A DNA stretch of 64,000 nt from Butyrivibrio sp. XPD2006. GTDB taxonomy: Bacteria > Bacillota > Clostridia > Lachnospirales > Lachnospiraceae. Made by a program: the position numbers and the translations under genes. The notes beneath the pieces are model-generated. The model was given only the letters and a program-made list of their open reading frames with translations, ran no database searches and was not told the DNA's origin. Within the stretch, counting starts at the first letter, position 1, and each line of letters starts with the position of its first letter. Shown piece after piece: positions 44,909-54,230 of this stretch. The DNA is taken from positions 158,391 to 222,390 of the forward strand of contig NZ_ATVT01000007.1 in NCBI RefSeq assembly GCF_000420865.1. Direction: 5' to 3'.

Positions 44909-46044
44909 TAGTTAAGACCTCCTTCCTCACATCTGTAGCATGCAACTTCATGTGTAGGTGATACCTTATAGGTCTTGGGATATGCGCCGCTGCACTTTGC
45001 TGTGCACATCTCGCATCTATCTTTGAAATAACAGTAATTAGGCATATCAATAGGGTTAGGAACATTACCCGGTATGCTGTAAAGCTTGTCCACATGCTTA
45101 CCAACCACAGGCTTTGAATTCATAAGGCCAATGGTATACGGATGTCTTGGATCCTTGAATATCTCTGTTGCCGTACCTTTTTCTACTACTCTTCCGGCAT
45201 ACATAACAACAACATAATCAGCCATCTCAGCTACAACACCAAGGTCATGGGTAATAAGCATGATTGAACTTCCGACCTTATCCTTAAGACCTCTTAAAAG
45301 GTCAAGGATCTGTGCCTGGATTGTAACATCAAGAGCTGTAGTAGGCTCATCGGCAATGATAAGCTTAGGATCGCAGGCAAGAGCCATAGCGATCATAACA
45401 CGCTGTCTCATACCACCAGAAAGCTCATGAGGATACATTCTGTAAACGCCCTCTTTGTTGGCAATACCAACAAGCTGAAGCATCTCAAGTGTTCTTGCCT
45501 TAACATCTTCTGCAGTCATTGCAGGGTTGTGGAGCTTTATTACTTCATCAACCTGATCTCCGATCCTGAATACAGGATTAAGGCTGGTCATAGGCTCCTG
45601 GAAGATCATACCCATGGAATTACCACGGAGCTTCTGCATGTATGATGCAGGTGCATTCACTACGTTAATAGCCTTATCTCCGGTATTAAATCTGATCTCA
45701 CCCTCTACAGTCTGACCTGACGGACGCTGAACCAGCTGCATAAGTGAAAGAGAAGTTACACTCTTTCCGCATCCTGACTCACCAACTATACCTACTGTCT
45801 TGCCGTTAGGTACTTCGAATGAAACACCGTCAACGGCTTTTACAGTTCCGATATCTGTAAAGAAATATGTGTGTACGTTATCAAACTCAACACAGTTATC
45901 CGGATTCTTCATCTGAGTTACATACTCGCTCTCCGGAATATTTTTTCTGTTTCTCTTTTTCTCAATTGCTGCAGTGATCTTACGGTTCTCTCTTGAAATC
46001 CTTCTCGACTCCCTGGCAGAAATATAATTATCCTTTTTAGCCAT
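44908..46044 (-). CDS. oppD: Oligopeptide ABC transporter ATP-binding protein OppD
   Basis: A 378-residue ATPase. A basic N-terminal extension of about 45 residues (MAKKDNYISARESRRISREN) precedes the usual start. Walker A GESGCGKSVTS, signature LSGGMRQRVMIAMAL, Walker B LIIADEPTTALD, His in LITHDLGVV, and the C-terminal Cys region YCYFKDRCEMCTAKC. The ATG at 46044 lies eight bases after AGAGG; an in-frame GTG at 46053 overlaps the oppC stop and has no ribosome site. The gap to oppC is 5 bp. Confidence 0.92.
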   Translation of the reverse strand: MAKKDNYISARESRRISRENRKITAAIEKKRNRKNIPESEYVTQMKNPDNCVEFDNVHTYFFTDIGTVKAVDGVSFEVPNGKTVGIVGESGCGKSVTSLSLMQLVQRPSGQTVEGEIRFNTGDKAINVVNAPASYMQKLRGNSMGMIFQEPMTSLNPVFRIGDQVDEVIKLHNPAMTAEDVKARTLEMLQLVGIANKEGVYRMYPHELSGGMRQRVMIAMALACDPKLIIADEPTTALDVTIQAQILDLLRGLKDKVGSSIMLITHDLGVVAEMADYVVVMYAGRVVEKGTATEIFKDPRHPYTIGLMNSKPVVGKHVDKLYSIPGNVPNPIDMPNYCYFKDRCEMCTAKCSGAYPKTYKVSPTHEVACYRCEEGGLN

Positions 46045-46049
46045 TTTTA

Positions 46050-47711
46050 TCACCTCTTCATCTTTGGATCAAACGCATCACGAAGTCCGTCACCTATAAA
46101 GTTAAAGGCGAGAACTGTAAGCAGGATGAATACGCCGGCAGGAAGCCATACAAATACATAATTGCTCATAACGTAAGAATCATTAACCGCATTGATGATG
46201 GATCCCCATGAAGCAGCCGGATACTTGATACCGAGTCCTAAGAATGAAAGTGTAGCCTCTGCAAGGATTACATCACCGAGTCCCATGCTGGCGAATACGA
46301 TAAGCTGTGGAACTACGTTTGGAATAAGGTGCTTAAAGATACGTCTGTAGGTACTGATACCTGTTGCCTCAGCTGCTACCATGAACTCCTGCTCACGAAG
46401 TGAAAGAATCTGTCCTCTGACGATACGTGCGATTCCAACCCATCCGATAACAGCCATGATAACACAGAGCATGTAAATACGTGTTGTAGCGCTTGCCTGA
46501 TAGTAGTCCATGATTGAACCAAGGATCAGGTAAAGAGGCATTGTAGGAATACAGTAAACCACATCAACTATACGCATCAGCAGGTTATCTACCCAGCCTC
46601 CGAAGAAGCCTGCGATACCACCGATGATCATTCCGATGAATACCTCGATGAAAATTACAACAAATCCGATGAGAAGTGAAATACGTCCGCCATACATAAG
46701 TCTTGCAAGAAGGTCCATACCGTTTGCATCTGTACCAACCCAGTGCTTGGCTGAAGGTCTTGCATATGTATCGATAACTCGTGTCTCCTGGAATCTTCTG
46801 AAAGTGTACTGACCGTTTTTATTCTCGATCCTGTACTCGATCTCAGTTCCGTCTTCATCAGCAAATGTGAAAGATGTCTGTCCTGCTTCAATAGCATTCA
46901 TAGCAGCTTCCTTGTATGCAGGGCTGATGAATACGCCGGCATTGGCTGCATTGAAGTTTACGTCTGAAACCAGCGCCACTTCTGAAGTGCCATCCATGAT
47001 AACATCTCCGTCAACGGAATATGTCTTGCCGTCTGCATCAAAAGATTTCTCTCCGTCAGCGATAGCAGAAAGTGCGCCGCAGTAAAATTCATAAGAGAAT
47101 TTTGCGTCCTTGGCATAAGGTGTAAAGGACTTCATGGCAGCTACGCCCATCTCAGTTGCTTCGTAAACTGCAGGGAACGGATCTCCGTTGTCCTGGAATA
47201 TATATGTCTTGCCATCTTTGTCTACAAAGAAGTTCTCACCTGCTGCAACAGCTTCATCATAAGCCGCATTCTTTTTAAGAAGCATATTTACTTCTTCAAG
47301 TGAGAATATACGGTAAACGCCCTCTCCTACATCTCCAAGTCCCAGGAGTGAACCGTCTCTGGTTTCAAATACATACTTCTTGGTAGAAGCAGCAATTAGT
47401 GTCTTGGAATAAATATCTGACGGAAGCTTAACTCCGTCTTCCTGATAGATCTGATACTGATCTATGGCAGTTGCTCCGGCATAATCCTTAAGGATCTGCT
47501 CTGTTGTATAGAATACCTGACTCTGTGAATAAGGATTTAAAAGACCTCCCACAAATGAGAACAGGAACATAAATACTATAATAACGATACCTACAATAGC
47601 GAGTTTGTTTCTGATGAATCTCTTAAAGACCATCATTCCCGGAGAAAGAACTCTGACTCTGTTTGCATCATCAAGGCTCATATCTTTTTTCTCTATATTT
47701 TCGTTAGCCAT
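46050..47711 (-). CDS. oppC: Oligopeptide ABC transporter permease OppC with large extracellular insertion
   Basis: A 553-residue permease, whereas OppC is usually about 300. The N-terminal transmembrane helix (about 36-57) is followed not by the usual 40-residue loop but by about 250 extra residues (about 65-315) that must lie outside the membrane, rich in Asp, Ala and Gly with repeated FFVDKDGKTYIF, SFDADGKTYSVDG and FTFADEDGTEIEY strands. The normal permease resumes at HWVGTDANGMDLLARLMYGG, and the EAA loop reads VAAEATGISTYRRIFKHLIP. The extra domain probably helps dock the large OppA. Confidence 0.92.
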   Translation of the reverse strand: MANENIEKKDMSLDDANRVRVLSPGMMVFKRFIRNKLAIVGIVIIVFMFLFSFVGGLLNPYSQSQVFYTTEQILKDYAGATAIDQYQIYQEDGVKLPSDIYSKTLIAASTKKYVFETRDGSLLGLGDVGEGVYRIFSLEEVNMLLKKNAAYDEAVAAGENFFVDKDGKTYIFQDNGDPFPAVYEATEMGVAAMKSFTPYAKDAKFSYEFYCGALSAIADGEKSFDADGKTYSVDGDVIMDGTSEVALVSDVNFNAANAGVFISPAYKEAAMNAIEAGQTSFTFADEDGTEIEYRIENKNGQYTFRRFQETRVIDTYARPSAKHWVGTDANGMDLLARLMYGGRISLLIGFVVIFIEVFIGMIIGGIAGFFGGWVDNLLMRIVDVVYCIPTMPLYLILGSIMDYYQASATTRIYMLCVIMAVIGWVGIARIVRGQILSLREQEFMVAAEATGISTYRRIFKHLIPNVVPQLIVFASMGLGDVILAEATLSFLGLGIKYPAASWGSIINAVNDSYVMSNYVFVWLPAGVFILLTVLAFNFIGDGLRDAFDPKMKR

Positions 47712-47727
47712 TTTTCTTCCTCCTTTC

Positions 47728-48714
47728 TTAATTTACTCGTACTCTTGGATCTACAAGAGCATATGTAATATCTGCGATGAGGTTGCCCAGAAGAATAAGG
47801 ACAGCCATAAATACCATGTAGAACATAACAAAAGGAATATCACCCTGTGTTACGCACTGATAGAATGTATATCCGATTCCGGGGATCTGGTACAGTGTCT
47901 CAGTGATCATAGCACCACCAAAGAGTCCCGGAAGAGATCCTCCAAGAAGTGTAACAATAGGAATAAGCGTATTTCTGAAGGCATGGTGATTGATAACCCT
48001 GTTCTCAGAAAGACCTTTAGCTCTTGCGGTTCTGATGTAATCAGAATTGAGAACCTCAAGCATATTGGCACGTGTATAACGCATGAGTGATCCAATACTT
48101 ACAACAACCAGTGTAAGTGTAGGAAGAACCATGTGCTTAACCATATCTAAAACTTTTCCGGCATCAGACATGGTTTCATGCATACGGCTTACGATACCGT
48201 ACAGATCAACCCATCCGAGTCTGATGGAAAAGACATATTTCAAAATTGTCGCAAAGAAAAAGCTCGGCAGTGAAATACCGATAAGCGCAATAACAGTTAT
48301 TGCGTAATCTGCAAGTGAATACTGCTTCCTTGCCGCAACGATACCGGCAGGAATGGCAATGATGATTTCAATAATAAATGCTGCAAGTCCAAGTCCGAAT
48401 GAATACCAGATAACACCAGAAAACTTCTGAAGAACCGGCTGATTGAAATACCAGGAATCTCCAAAATCCAGTCTTATTGCTTTGGAAAGCCATCTGAAAT
48501 ATCCCTGAACTATGCCGGTATCCAGACCATACTGAGCGTTGAGCTGATCAACCCACTCCTGATATGACTTTGATCCGGGTCTCTGGGCAAGAGTCATTGC
48601 CTGAGTCTCCACGTAAGATGTAGGCATCAGACGCATTATTGTATAAATGATCATAGATACAAAGAATAGAAGAACAACAGATATAAGCAGTCTTCTAATT
48701 ATAAACTTCTTCAT
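47728..48714 (-). CDS. oppB: Oligopeptide ABC transporter permease OppB
   Basis: A 328-residue permease with about six transmembrane helices: N-terminal helix (RLLISVVLLFFVSMIIYTIM), then DPxD-type loop LNAQYGLDTGIVQGYFRWL, and the EAA motif RTARAKGLSENRVINHHAFR near residue 230. This is the standard OppB/DppB form. It starts 127 bp after oppA with a strong hairpin in the gap, and is followed by oppC after 16 bp. Confidence 0.93.
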   Translation of the reverse strand: MKKFIIRRLLISVVLLFFVSMIIYTIMRLMPTSYVETQAMTLAQRPGSKSYQEWVDQLNAQYGLDTGIVQGYFRWLSKAIRLDFGDSWYFNQPVLQKFSGVIWYSFGLGLAAFIIEIIIAIPAGIVAARKQYSLADYAITVIALIGISLPSFFFATILKYVFSIRLGWVDLYGIVSRMHETMSDAGKVLDMVKHMVLPTLTLVVVSIGSLMRYTRANMLEVLNSDYIRTARAKGLSENRVINHHAFRNTLIPIVTLLGGSLPGLFGGAMITETLYQIPGIGYTFYQCVTQGDIPFVMFYMVFMAVLILLGNLIADITYALVDPRVRVN

Positions 48715-48769
48715 TGTAGTGGTGCTCCTTATCTAGTCAAAAAACAAATGAATTCTTTTGGCGCAGAAA

Positions 48770-48796
48770 TCGCAGTGCACAGATTGTGCACTGCGA
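48770..48796 (-). terminator. Hairpin between oppA and oppB
   Basis: Perfect 11-bp stem TCGCAGTGCAC/GTGCACTGCGA with a 5-base loop. The T-run after it on the minus strand is short, so it is likely an mRNA stabiliser or weak terminator that raises oppA over the permease genes. Confidence 0.6.
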
Positions 48797-48841
48797 CTTG
48801 CCACCAATCATAGCATTAAATTCGGTTTTATCCGATAAAGC

Positions 48842-51238
48842 TTAGTTCATAGCAATCTTATGAATCTCATTAAGATATGTGTAGTATGTTGTCTGATCAG
48901 GTGTGATAGTGTCAACATTGATTCTCTCTGTGCTGAAGATATTGCAATCCTGTCTCTGATATACAGGAATCTCGCATGCAAAATCAACAACGTAGTCAAG
49001 AGCCTCTTTGTAAAGAGCCTTACGAACTGCCTGATCTGTTACAGTTCTTGCCTCAAGAACAAGCTTATCAAGCTCATCTGAGTAAATTCTGTAATGACCT
49101 GCGCTACCACCCTCTGAGTGATAGATCTGGAACATATCAGGATCAAGAGTTGTCTGCCAAGCTGCACACCAGAGCTCTGCTGTGCCGGCCTCAAGAGCAT
49201 TCCAAAGAATGGATGTATCTGAAAGGTCGTTGATCTGGAGATCAAAGCCGATAGTCTTAAGTGACTCAGAAGCTGCTGTAAGGATACCGAATGAAGGGTG
49301 ATCACCTGATCCGCCGCCACCGATCATTACTTCGTAGCCCATTTTAGCACCTTCAGGAGCTGCTGTAAGCTTGCCGTCTGTTACTGTGTAGCCTGCTGCC
49401 TCGAAGTAGCCAAGAGCTGCCTGAAGAGCTGCTGCATACTTCTCATCCTCGCTCATACCTGCTGTGTAGATATCATTTCCGTCAACATCAACAGAGAATG
49501 CTACCTTGTAATCAGGATCTGAAGCCTGAGGAGCTGCCCATGATGTGTTGGAAATAGGATAGTTGATAACTGAAGCAGCCTCTCCGTAGTAAGAATCGAT
49601 TGTTACATCACGGTAAACTGAAATAACTGTTGCGATAGCCTTTCTGAGGTTCTTGGAAGCTTCGCTGCCATTGTCTCCGCCTACGCATACGTTCTCAGAG
49701 TTCATACCGATGTAACCGTATCCTCTGTAGTCTGTAAGAACAGTTGTGAGCTTGTCACCTGAGATCTCACCATTTGAGTTCTCGCCTGCGATCTGCTCAA
49801 GAGCTGACTTGGAAGCTGAAGGATCAGAAATATCAACTGTACCCTGAACTACACCGCTCTCCTTATCAGCATTTGATGTAACCTTGAACTGAAGGTTCTT
49901 AGTTACAGGAACGCCTTCCCAGTAGTTCTCGTTAGCTGTCATGTAAACGATCTTGTTCTCGAACTTCTCGAACTTGTAAGGGCCTGCTCCCATAGGAGTT
50001 GTTGTCTTAGCACGAACGCTTGAAAGATCACCCTTCTCAAATCCGAACTTGTTGTTATCGTAGTCATACTTGGAAGGATCACCATAGTAGTGCATAGGTG
50101 ATACCATGATAGCGAGCTGGTAAATAGCTGTAGCATCAACCTCTGTAAGAGTAACCTTTACAGTGTAATCATCAACCTTCTGGATACCTTCAACGTGATC
50201 TACAGAATCACCTGTAGCGATAGCAACCTTGTAGTCATCTGAAAGGAAATCAAGTACTTCGTTATCAGCCTTCTCTGTGCTTGAAAGAGTAACTACATCG
50301 CCTTCATAAGAAGTCATCATTTCATTCCAGAAATCCTCAGCTGTAGGAGCCTGACCGCCTGCAACATCGAATGTTGTTCCTGTTGCAGCTGTTGTGATTG
50401 TTCCGTCCTCGTTGTCCTTAGCAAAGCCCCAGTTAGCCATTGCGTTAGCGATGTCTGCCTTAGCAACTGCCTCTGTAGCTGCAGCATAACCTTTGGCTGT
50501 GCAGTAGTCTGCAATTGACTGAGCAAACTTAGCACCTGCCTCAGGAAGATCTGTCTCGAAGAACTTCTTCTGCTGATCTTCTGTTACGAATGTGAAGTCT
50601 GTGTTATCAGCTCCGCCCTTAACAAGAAGGTTAAAGAGTGTATCTGATCCGCTTCTGTACTCTGCAAGACCCTTGATAGGAAGAGCATATGTTGAAGCAC
50701 TTCCGTCGTATGAAGGATCAATGTATACATAGTATGAGAAGATTACGTCATCAGCTGTAAGCTCTTCTCCGTCAGCGAACTTAACGCCCTGGCGAAGCTT
50801 GAACTCATAGTCAACTGTTCCGTCAGCGTTCTCTGTTACAACACAATCAGCAATACCCTGATAGTTGTAATCAGTTCCGTTGTAAGTTTTGGTCTCTCCC
50901 TCAATACCGTTGTAGATGAGCTCACCTGCACGGTCATTGGTAAGAAGAGCTACTGATGTGAAATCAGCTACACGCTGATCCGGTACGGATGCAGCAAAGA
51001 ACTCGCTGAATTTCTCTGAAAAATCATCAGATGCGATTACGAGTGGTGCGTCAGAGCCAGATGTTGCTACTTCTTCTGTAGAAGCTGCTTCTGTAGCCTG
51101 ATCACCGGTGTTTTCTGTTGCCTGCTGTGTGTCAGCGCCTGTATTGTCAGATGCGGGCTGCTGTGTGCCACATGCTGCTGTTCCAAGAACAAGAGAAGTA
51201 GCAAGAAGTACAGACAACACTTTGTTTCTGTTTTTCAT
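48842..51238 (-). CDS. oppA: Oligopeptide-binding lipoprotein OppA (enlarged)
   Basis: A 798-residue lipoprotein of the SBP_bac_5 family with signal peptide and lipobox GTAAC near residue 23, a Thr/Gln/Glu-rich linker to about residue 65, and the binding domain. Family hallmarks are FKLRQGVKFADGEELTADDV and YWEGVPVTKNLQFKVTSNAD. Usual length is about 540-600; here about 150 residues are inserted roughly between residues 190 and 340. The permease OppC also has an extra outer domain, so the two insertions may fit together. Ribosome site AAGGAGG. It follows pepF by 63 bp, so import and cleavage of peptides are linked. Confidence 0.93.
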   Translation of the reverse strand: MKNRNKVLSVLLATSLVLGTAACGTQQPASDNTGADTQQATENTGDQATEAASTEEVATSGSDAPLVIASDDFSEKFSEFFAASVPDQRVADFTSVALLTNDRAGELIYNGIEGETKTYNGTDYNYQGIADCVVTENADGTVDYEFKLRQGVKFADGEELTADDVIFSYYVYIDPSYDGSASTYALPIKGLAEYRSGSDTLFNLLVKGGADNTDFTFVTEDQQKKFFETDLPEAGAKFAQSIADYCTAKGYAAATEAVAKADIANAMANWGFAKDNEDGTITTAATGTTFDVAGGQAPTAEDFWNEMMTSYEGDVVTLSSTEKADNEVLDFLSDDYKVAIATGDSVDHVEGIQKVDDYTVKVTLTEVDATAIYQLAIMVSPMHYYGDPSKYDYDNNKFGFEKGDLSSVRAKTTTPMGAGPYKFEKFENKIVYMTANENYWEGVPVTKNLQFKVTSNADKESGVVQGTVDISDPSASKSALEQIAGENSNGEISGDKLTTVLTDYRGYGYIGMNSENVCVGGDNGSEASKNLRKAIATVISVYRDVTIDSYYGEAASVINYPISNTSWAAPQASDPDYKVAFSVDVDGNDIYTAGMSEDEKYAAALQAALGYFEAAGYTVTDGKLTAAPEGAKMGYEVMIGGGGSGDHPSFGILTAASESLKTIGFDLQINDLSDTSILWNALEAGTAELWCAAWQTTLDPDMFQIYHSEGGSAGHYRIYSDELDKLVLEARTVTDQAVRKALYKEALDYVVDFACEIPVYQRQDCNIFSTERINVDTITPDQTTYYTYLNEIHKIAMN

Positions 51239-51301
51239 AAACTTTCCTCCTTTTTAATTTATTTAAATGCCCCTCATAAAAAGAAAGACAATTAAATCAT
51301 A

Positions 51302-52978
51302 TTAACCAAATATCTTGGCGTTCATATTGTCGGCCAGTTCCTTGATGGTTCCGTCCTTAAACGGGCTCTTTAGTCCAACCTCGTCAAGCATTGGTTCATA
51401 GAAGTCCTTGGCAGACAGCTTGCAAAGCTGTAAGTAGTGCTTCCATGCATCCTTATAATCTTTGTCCATCCAAACCTTGAACTGCATGGCAACTACGCTG
51501 GCAAGAACATAATCAATATAGTAGAAGGGATTCCAGAAGATGTGTCCCTGTCTCTGCCAGTAACCGCCCTCTCCGAAGAATTCATCTCCGTCAAAATCAA
51601 GCCATGGTCTATAGGTCTTCTCAAGGTCTTTCCAAACCTGCTTCCTCTCAGCGGGAGTCATCTCAGGCTTGTCATATACGATATGCTGGAATTCATCAAC
51701 CATACACCCGTAAGGAATGAAGGTTACCGAATCCTGAAGATGCATTGTGAAGTAATCATCGGCCCTGTCACCGAAGAACTTGTCCATCCAGCCATAGGTG
51801 AAGTATTCCATGGACATGGAGTGAATCTCTGCTGTCTCCATTGTGATGTCATTGTGTTCAACTATTTCATCGTTTCTGGTTACATAACCCTGGAATGCAT
51901 GTCCGCACTCGTGGGTAATAACATCAACATCTCCGCTGGTTCCGTTGAAGTTGGCAAAGATGATAGGTGACTTGTACTTGGGCAGGAAATCCATGTATCC
52001 GCCGGCTTTCTTGGTCTTGCGTCCAAGTACATCGAAGAGCTCATTCTCGATCATGAAATCAAAGAACTCTGCAGTCTCAGGTGAAAGCTCTTTGTACATC
52101 TCCTGACCTGCCTTCATGATCTCTTCAGGAGTTCCTGTTGGCTTAGGATTGCCGTTCTTAAAAAACATGTCGTTGTCGTAGTACTTAAGCTCGTCTACAC
52201 CGATCTGCTTCTTGCGCTGCTCCTGGATCTTGCATACAAAAGGAACAAAAGACTCTTTGATCTGCTTGCGGAAATTCTCAACCTCAGCTCTTCTGTATGA
52301 ATTTCTGTTCATCCTGTTGTAGCCGAGTTCTACATAATTATCATAACCAAGCTCTTTAGCCTGTTTGGTTCTGTTCTTGACCAGCTTGTCATAGATGTCA
52401 TCGATCTCATCAGTAACGGACATAAAGTAATCGGAAAGGGCCTTCCATGCTCTCTTTCTGGTATCTCTGTCCTCACTTGTGAGATACTTGCGAAGGAGTG
52501 AGATATTGCACTCTTCTCCGTCAAACATGATCTTGGCCGATGCGATCAGCTTGTCGTACTTACTGATAAGAGCATTCTCTTCCTGCATAAGGGGAAGGAT
52601 CTTATCATCGATCGACTTGTTGGCAAGCTCAATATTCTTGAAAGCTACCTTGCTGATCTTCTCCTCAAGGTATGGTCTGTAGGGCGACTCGAAAAGTACC
52701 TTATTATAATCATTGGAATACTTGGAGATCATAGGAGTGATCTCATCAATGTAGTCGTTCTCTTTAGAATAGAACTCCTCTGTTGTATCGATGTTATGTC
52801 TGAATACTCCGAGCTTAATATTTGTCAGAACATCAGCCATGAAATCGTAATATTTTTTGTGAAGTTCAAACTGTTCTTCTCCGCTCCCGGCATTTTTGCT
52901 GTCGATAATGAGCTGTTCAAAGAACTTTTTCACTTCATCCATATCAACTCTGTTGTATGGCATTTCAGAGCATTTCAT
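51302..52978 (-). CDS. pepF: M3 family oligoendopeptidase F
   Basis: A 558-residue cytoplasmic zinc metallopeptidase of family M3 that cuts imported oligopeptides. The catalytic motif HECGHAFQGY (HExxH) lies near residue 355 and the third zinc ligand Glu in METAEIHSMSMEYF about 25 residues on. Members are about 550-600 residues, so it is complete. No signal peptide. Its own promoter lies at 53029-53057, and the opp operon follows on the same strand, fitting a peptide-use unit. Confidence 0.9.
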   Translation of the reverse strand: MKCSEMPYNRVDMDEVKKFFEQLIIDSKNAGSGEEQFELHKKYYDFMADVLTNIKLGVFRHNIDTTEEFYSKENDYIDEITPMISKYSNDYNKVLFESPYRPYLEEKISKVAFKNIELANKSIDDKILPLMQEENALISKYDKLIASAKIMFDGEECNISLLRKYLTSEDRDTRKRAWKALSDYFMSVTDEIDDIYDKLVKNRTKQAKELGYDNYVELGYNRMNRNSYRRAEVENFRKQIKESFVPFVCKIQEQRKKQIGVDELKYYDNDMFFKNGNPKPTGTPEEIMKAGQEMYKELSPETAEFFDFMIENELFDVLGRKTKKAGGYMDFLPKYKSPIIFANFNGTSGDVDVITHECGHAFQGYVTRNDEIVEHNDITMETAEIHSMSMEYFTYGWMDKFFGDRADDYFTMHLQDSVTFIPYGCMVDEFQHIVYDKPEMTPAERKQVWKDLEKTYRPWLDFDGDEFFGEGGYWQRQGHIFWNPFYYIDYVLASVVAMQFKVWMDKDYKDAWKHYLQLCKLSAKDFYEPMLDEVGLKSPFKDGTIKELADNMNAKIFG

Positions 52979-53028
52979 ATAATTAACTCTCTTTCAATTT
53001 ATAAAATTTTTATAAAAATCACCAAACC

Positions 53029-53057
53029 ATTATACTGTATACATGCATATTTAGCAA
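53029..53057 (-). promoter_or_regulatory. Promoter of pepF (and perhaps opp)
   Basis: Minus-strand TTGCTA (53052-53057), 17 bp, TATAAT (53029-53034), about 50 bp before pepF. The -35 box lies within the inner arm of a dyad (TTAGCAAGG/CCTTGCTAA, 53051-53086). Confidence 0.65.
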
Positions 53058-53095
53058 GGAAACTCTGTATAACTGCACCTTGCTAAAGTCCAGTA

Positions 53096-53386
53096 TCAGC
53101 CTTGCTTTCCGGAAGACTGACGAATCATGTCTTCTACTACTATATCGTAAATCTCTCCAACGGTATTGCAATACTCCAAAACTTTCCATGGTTCATTTGT
53201 ATGGAAGTGTATCTTAACAAGATCCTCATCACCGGCAGCAATAAGACTGTTGCCCTCAAAATTCTCTGTGATGTAATCTGCTATCTCATCCTCATCGAGG
53301 TCCTTGTCTCTTCTGTCTATGAGCAGCTGAGTATCATAGCGATACGCAAACTGATCGTCTTCAGCATCAATTGAATTAATTCCCAT
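53096..53386 (-). CDS. Stand-alone Dak1_2-like domain (FakA C-terminal type)
   Basis: A 96-residue protein resembling the C-terminal regulatory domain of FakA/DhaK-type fatty acid kinases: EDEIADYITENFEGNSLIAA, GDEDLVKIHFHTNEPWKVLE and YCNTVGEIYDIVVEDM. In FakA this domain binds the FakB carrier protein. The kinase domain is absent and there is no broken remainder beside it, so it is either a natural short protein found in Lachnospiraceae or an old fragment. Ribosome site GGAGGA; extended -10 TGATATAAT upstream at 53425-53433, inside the AlkD stop region. Confidence 0.7.
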   Translation of the reverse strand: MGINSIDAEDDQFAYRYDTQLLIDRRDKDLDEDEIADYITENFEGNSLIAAGDEDLVKIHFHTNEPWKVLEYCNTVGEIYDIVVEDMIRQSSGKQG

Positions 53387-53430
53387 TTTTCTGTCCTCCT
53401 TTAAAAAGTGAAAAACCGACCACCATTATA

Positions 53431-54120
53431 TCAGATTTTTATTTTTTTGCTACGTAAATATTTTTTTTGCTCATCAGTAATCCGATAACTCTCTACAGAC
53501 TTCTGAATAGTCTTGTTGTGTGTCCATGGCGAAAGCCTCTTTTCTTCAATAAAAGGAAGGATACTGTCATACTGCTTGGCAAGTGCAGTTGCAAAGTACC
53601 AGGCTATCATCATGTTGATGTAGTACTCATCGGAACGTACCTGTGCCACCATCTCCGGATAAGATATGTCAAAGTCCTCATCAAGGAAATGCTGCATAAG
53701 CATTCCGATTGCAAACCTGACCGTATAGGTATGATCAGAACCAATCCACTTTTGAATATGGGAAAAGAGCTCTTTCCTATGTTTTTTAAACACCTTGGGC
53801 GACATCTGATCACAGGTTGCCCAATTGTCTACATAAGGAAGAAACGCCTCCAGCGCTTTCATGCACTCATCAAAATCCTTGATCTCAGATATAGCAAATG
53901 CGTGAAGCTGATTCTCATCAAAGTATCTGTGTGGGAGATCTTTTAAGAATTCCTCAAGTTCACCGGCTTTATAAAGCTCTTTTGCCAGCTTGCGCAGCGC
54001 CGGTGTCCTGATACCTATAAATTCCTTCTTCTCTTCAGACGGGATGAGGCCCATTTGAAAATCCCTGTACCCGGTGTCCTGAAGTTCAAACAATTTCTCT
54101 CTGATGCCCTCAACATTCAT
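53431..54120 (-). CDS. DNA alkylation repair protein, AlkD-like
   Basis: A 229-residue all-helical HEAT-repeat protein of the AlkD family of DNA glycosylases, which remove alkylated bases. Signatures: FIGIRTPALRKLAKEL near residue 36, HRYFDENQLHAFAIS, and VDNWATCDQMSPKVFKKH near residue 110, where the conserved Trp-Asp pair contacts DNA. The ATG at 54120 follows GGAGAGA; the upstream in-frame ATG at 54183 has no site and would add 21 residues. Divergent from the PAP2 gene. Confidence 0.9.
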   Translation of the reverse strand: MNVEGIREKLFELQDTGYRDFQMGLIPSEEKKEFIGIRTPALRKLAKELYKAGELEEFLKDLPHRYFDENQLHAFAISEIKDFDECMKALEAFLPYVDNWATCDQMSPKVFKKHRKELFSHIQKWIGSDHTYTVRFAIGMLMQHFLDEDFDISYPEMVAQVRSDEYYINMMIAWYFATALAKQYDSILPFIEEKRLSPWTHNKTIQKSVESYRITDEQKKYLRSKKIKI

Positions 54121-54173
54121 TCTCTCCGCCCTCCTGACTCCTATGTTATCCATTCTACCAAAGAAATTGCCCG

Positions 54174-54203
54174 TTGTTACCATTTAGTAGTAATATTTAT
54201 AAA
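54174..54203 (+). promoter_or_regulatory. Promoter of the PAP2 phosphatase gene
   Basis: TTGTTA (54174-54179), 18 bp, TATAAA (54198-54203), 27 bp before the start at 54231. Confidence 0.5.
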
Positions 54204-54230
54204 GTATGTTTTACGAAATGCGAGGAAAAT

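Noticed and set aside
53051..53086. TTAGCAAGG/CCTTGCTAA dyad as a terminator
   Set aside because: No T-run on either strand, and it contains the -35 box of the pepF promoter; more likely an operator or chance repeat.
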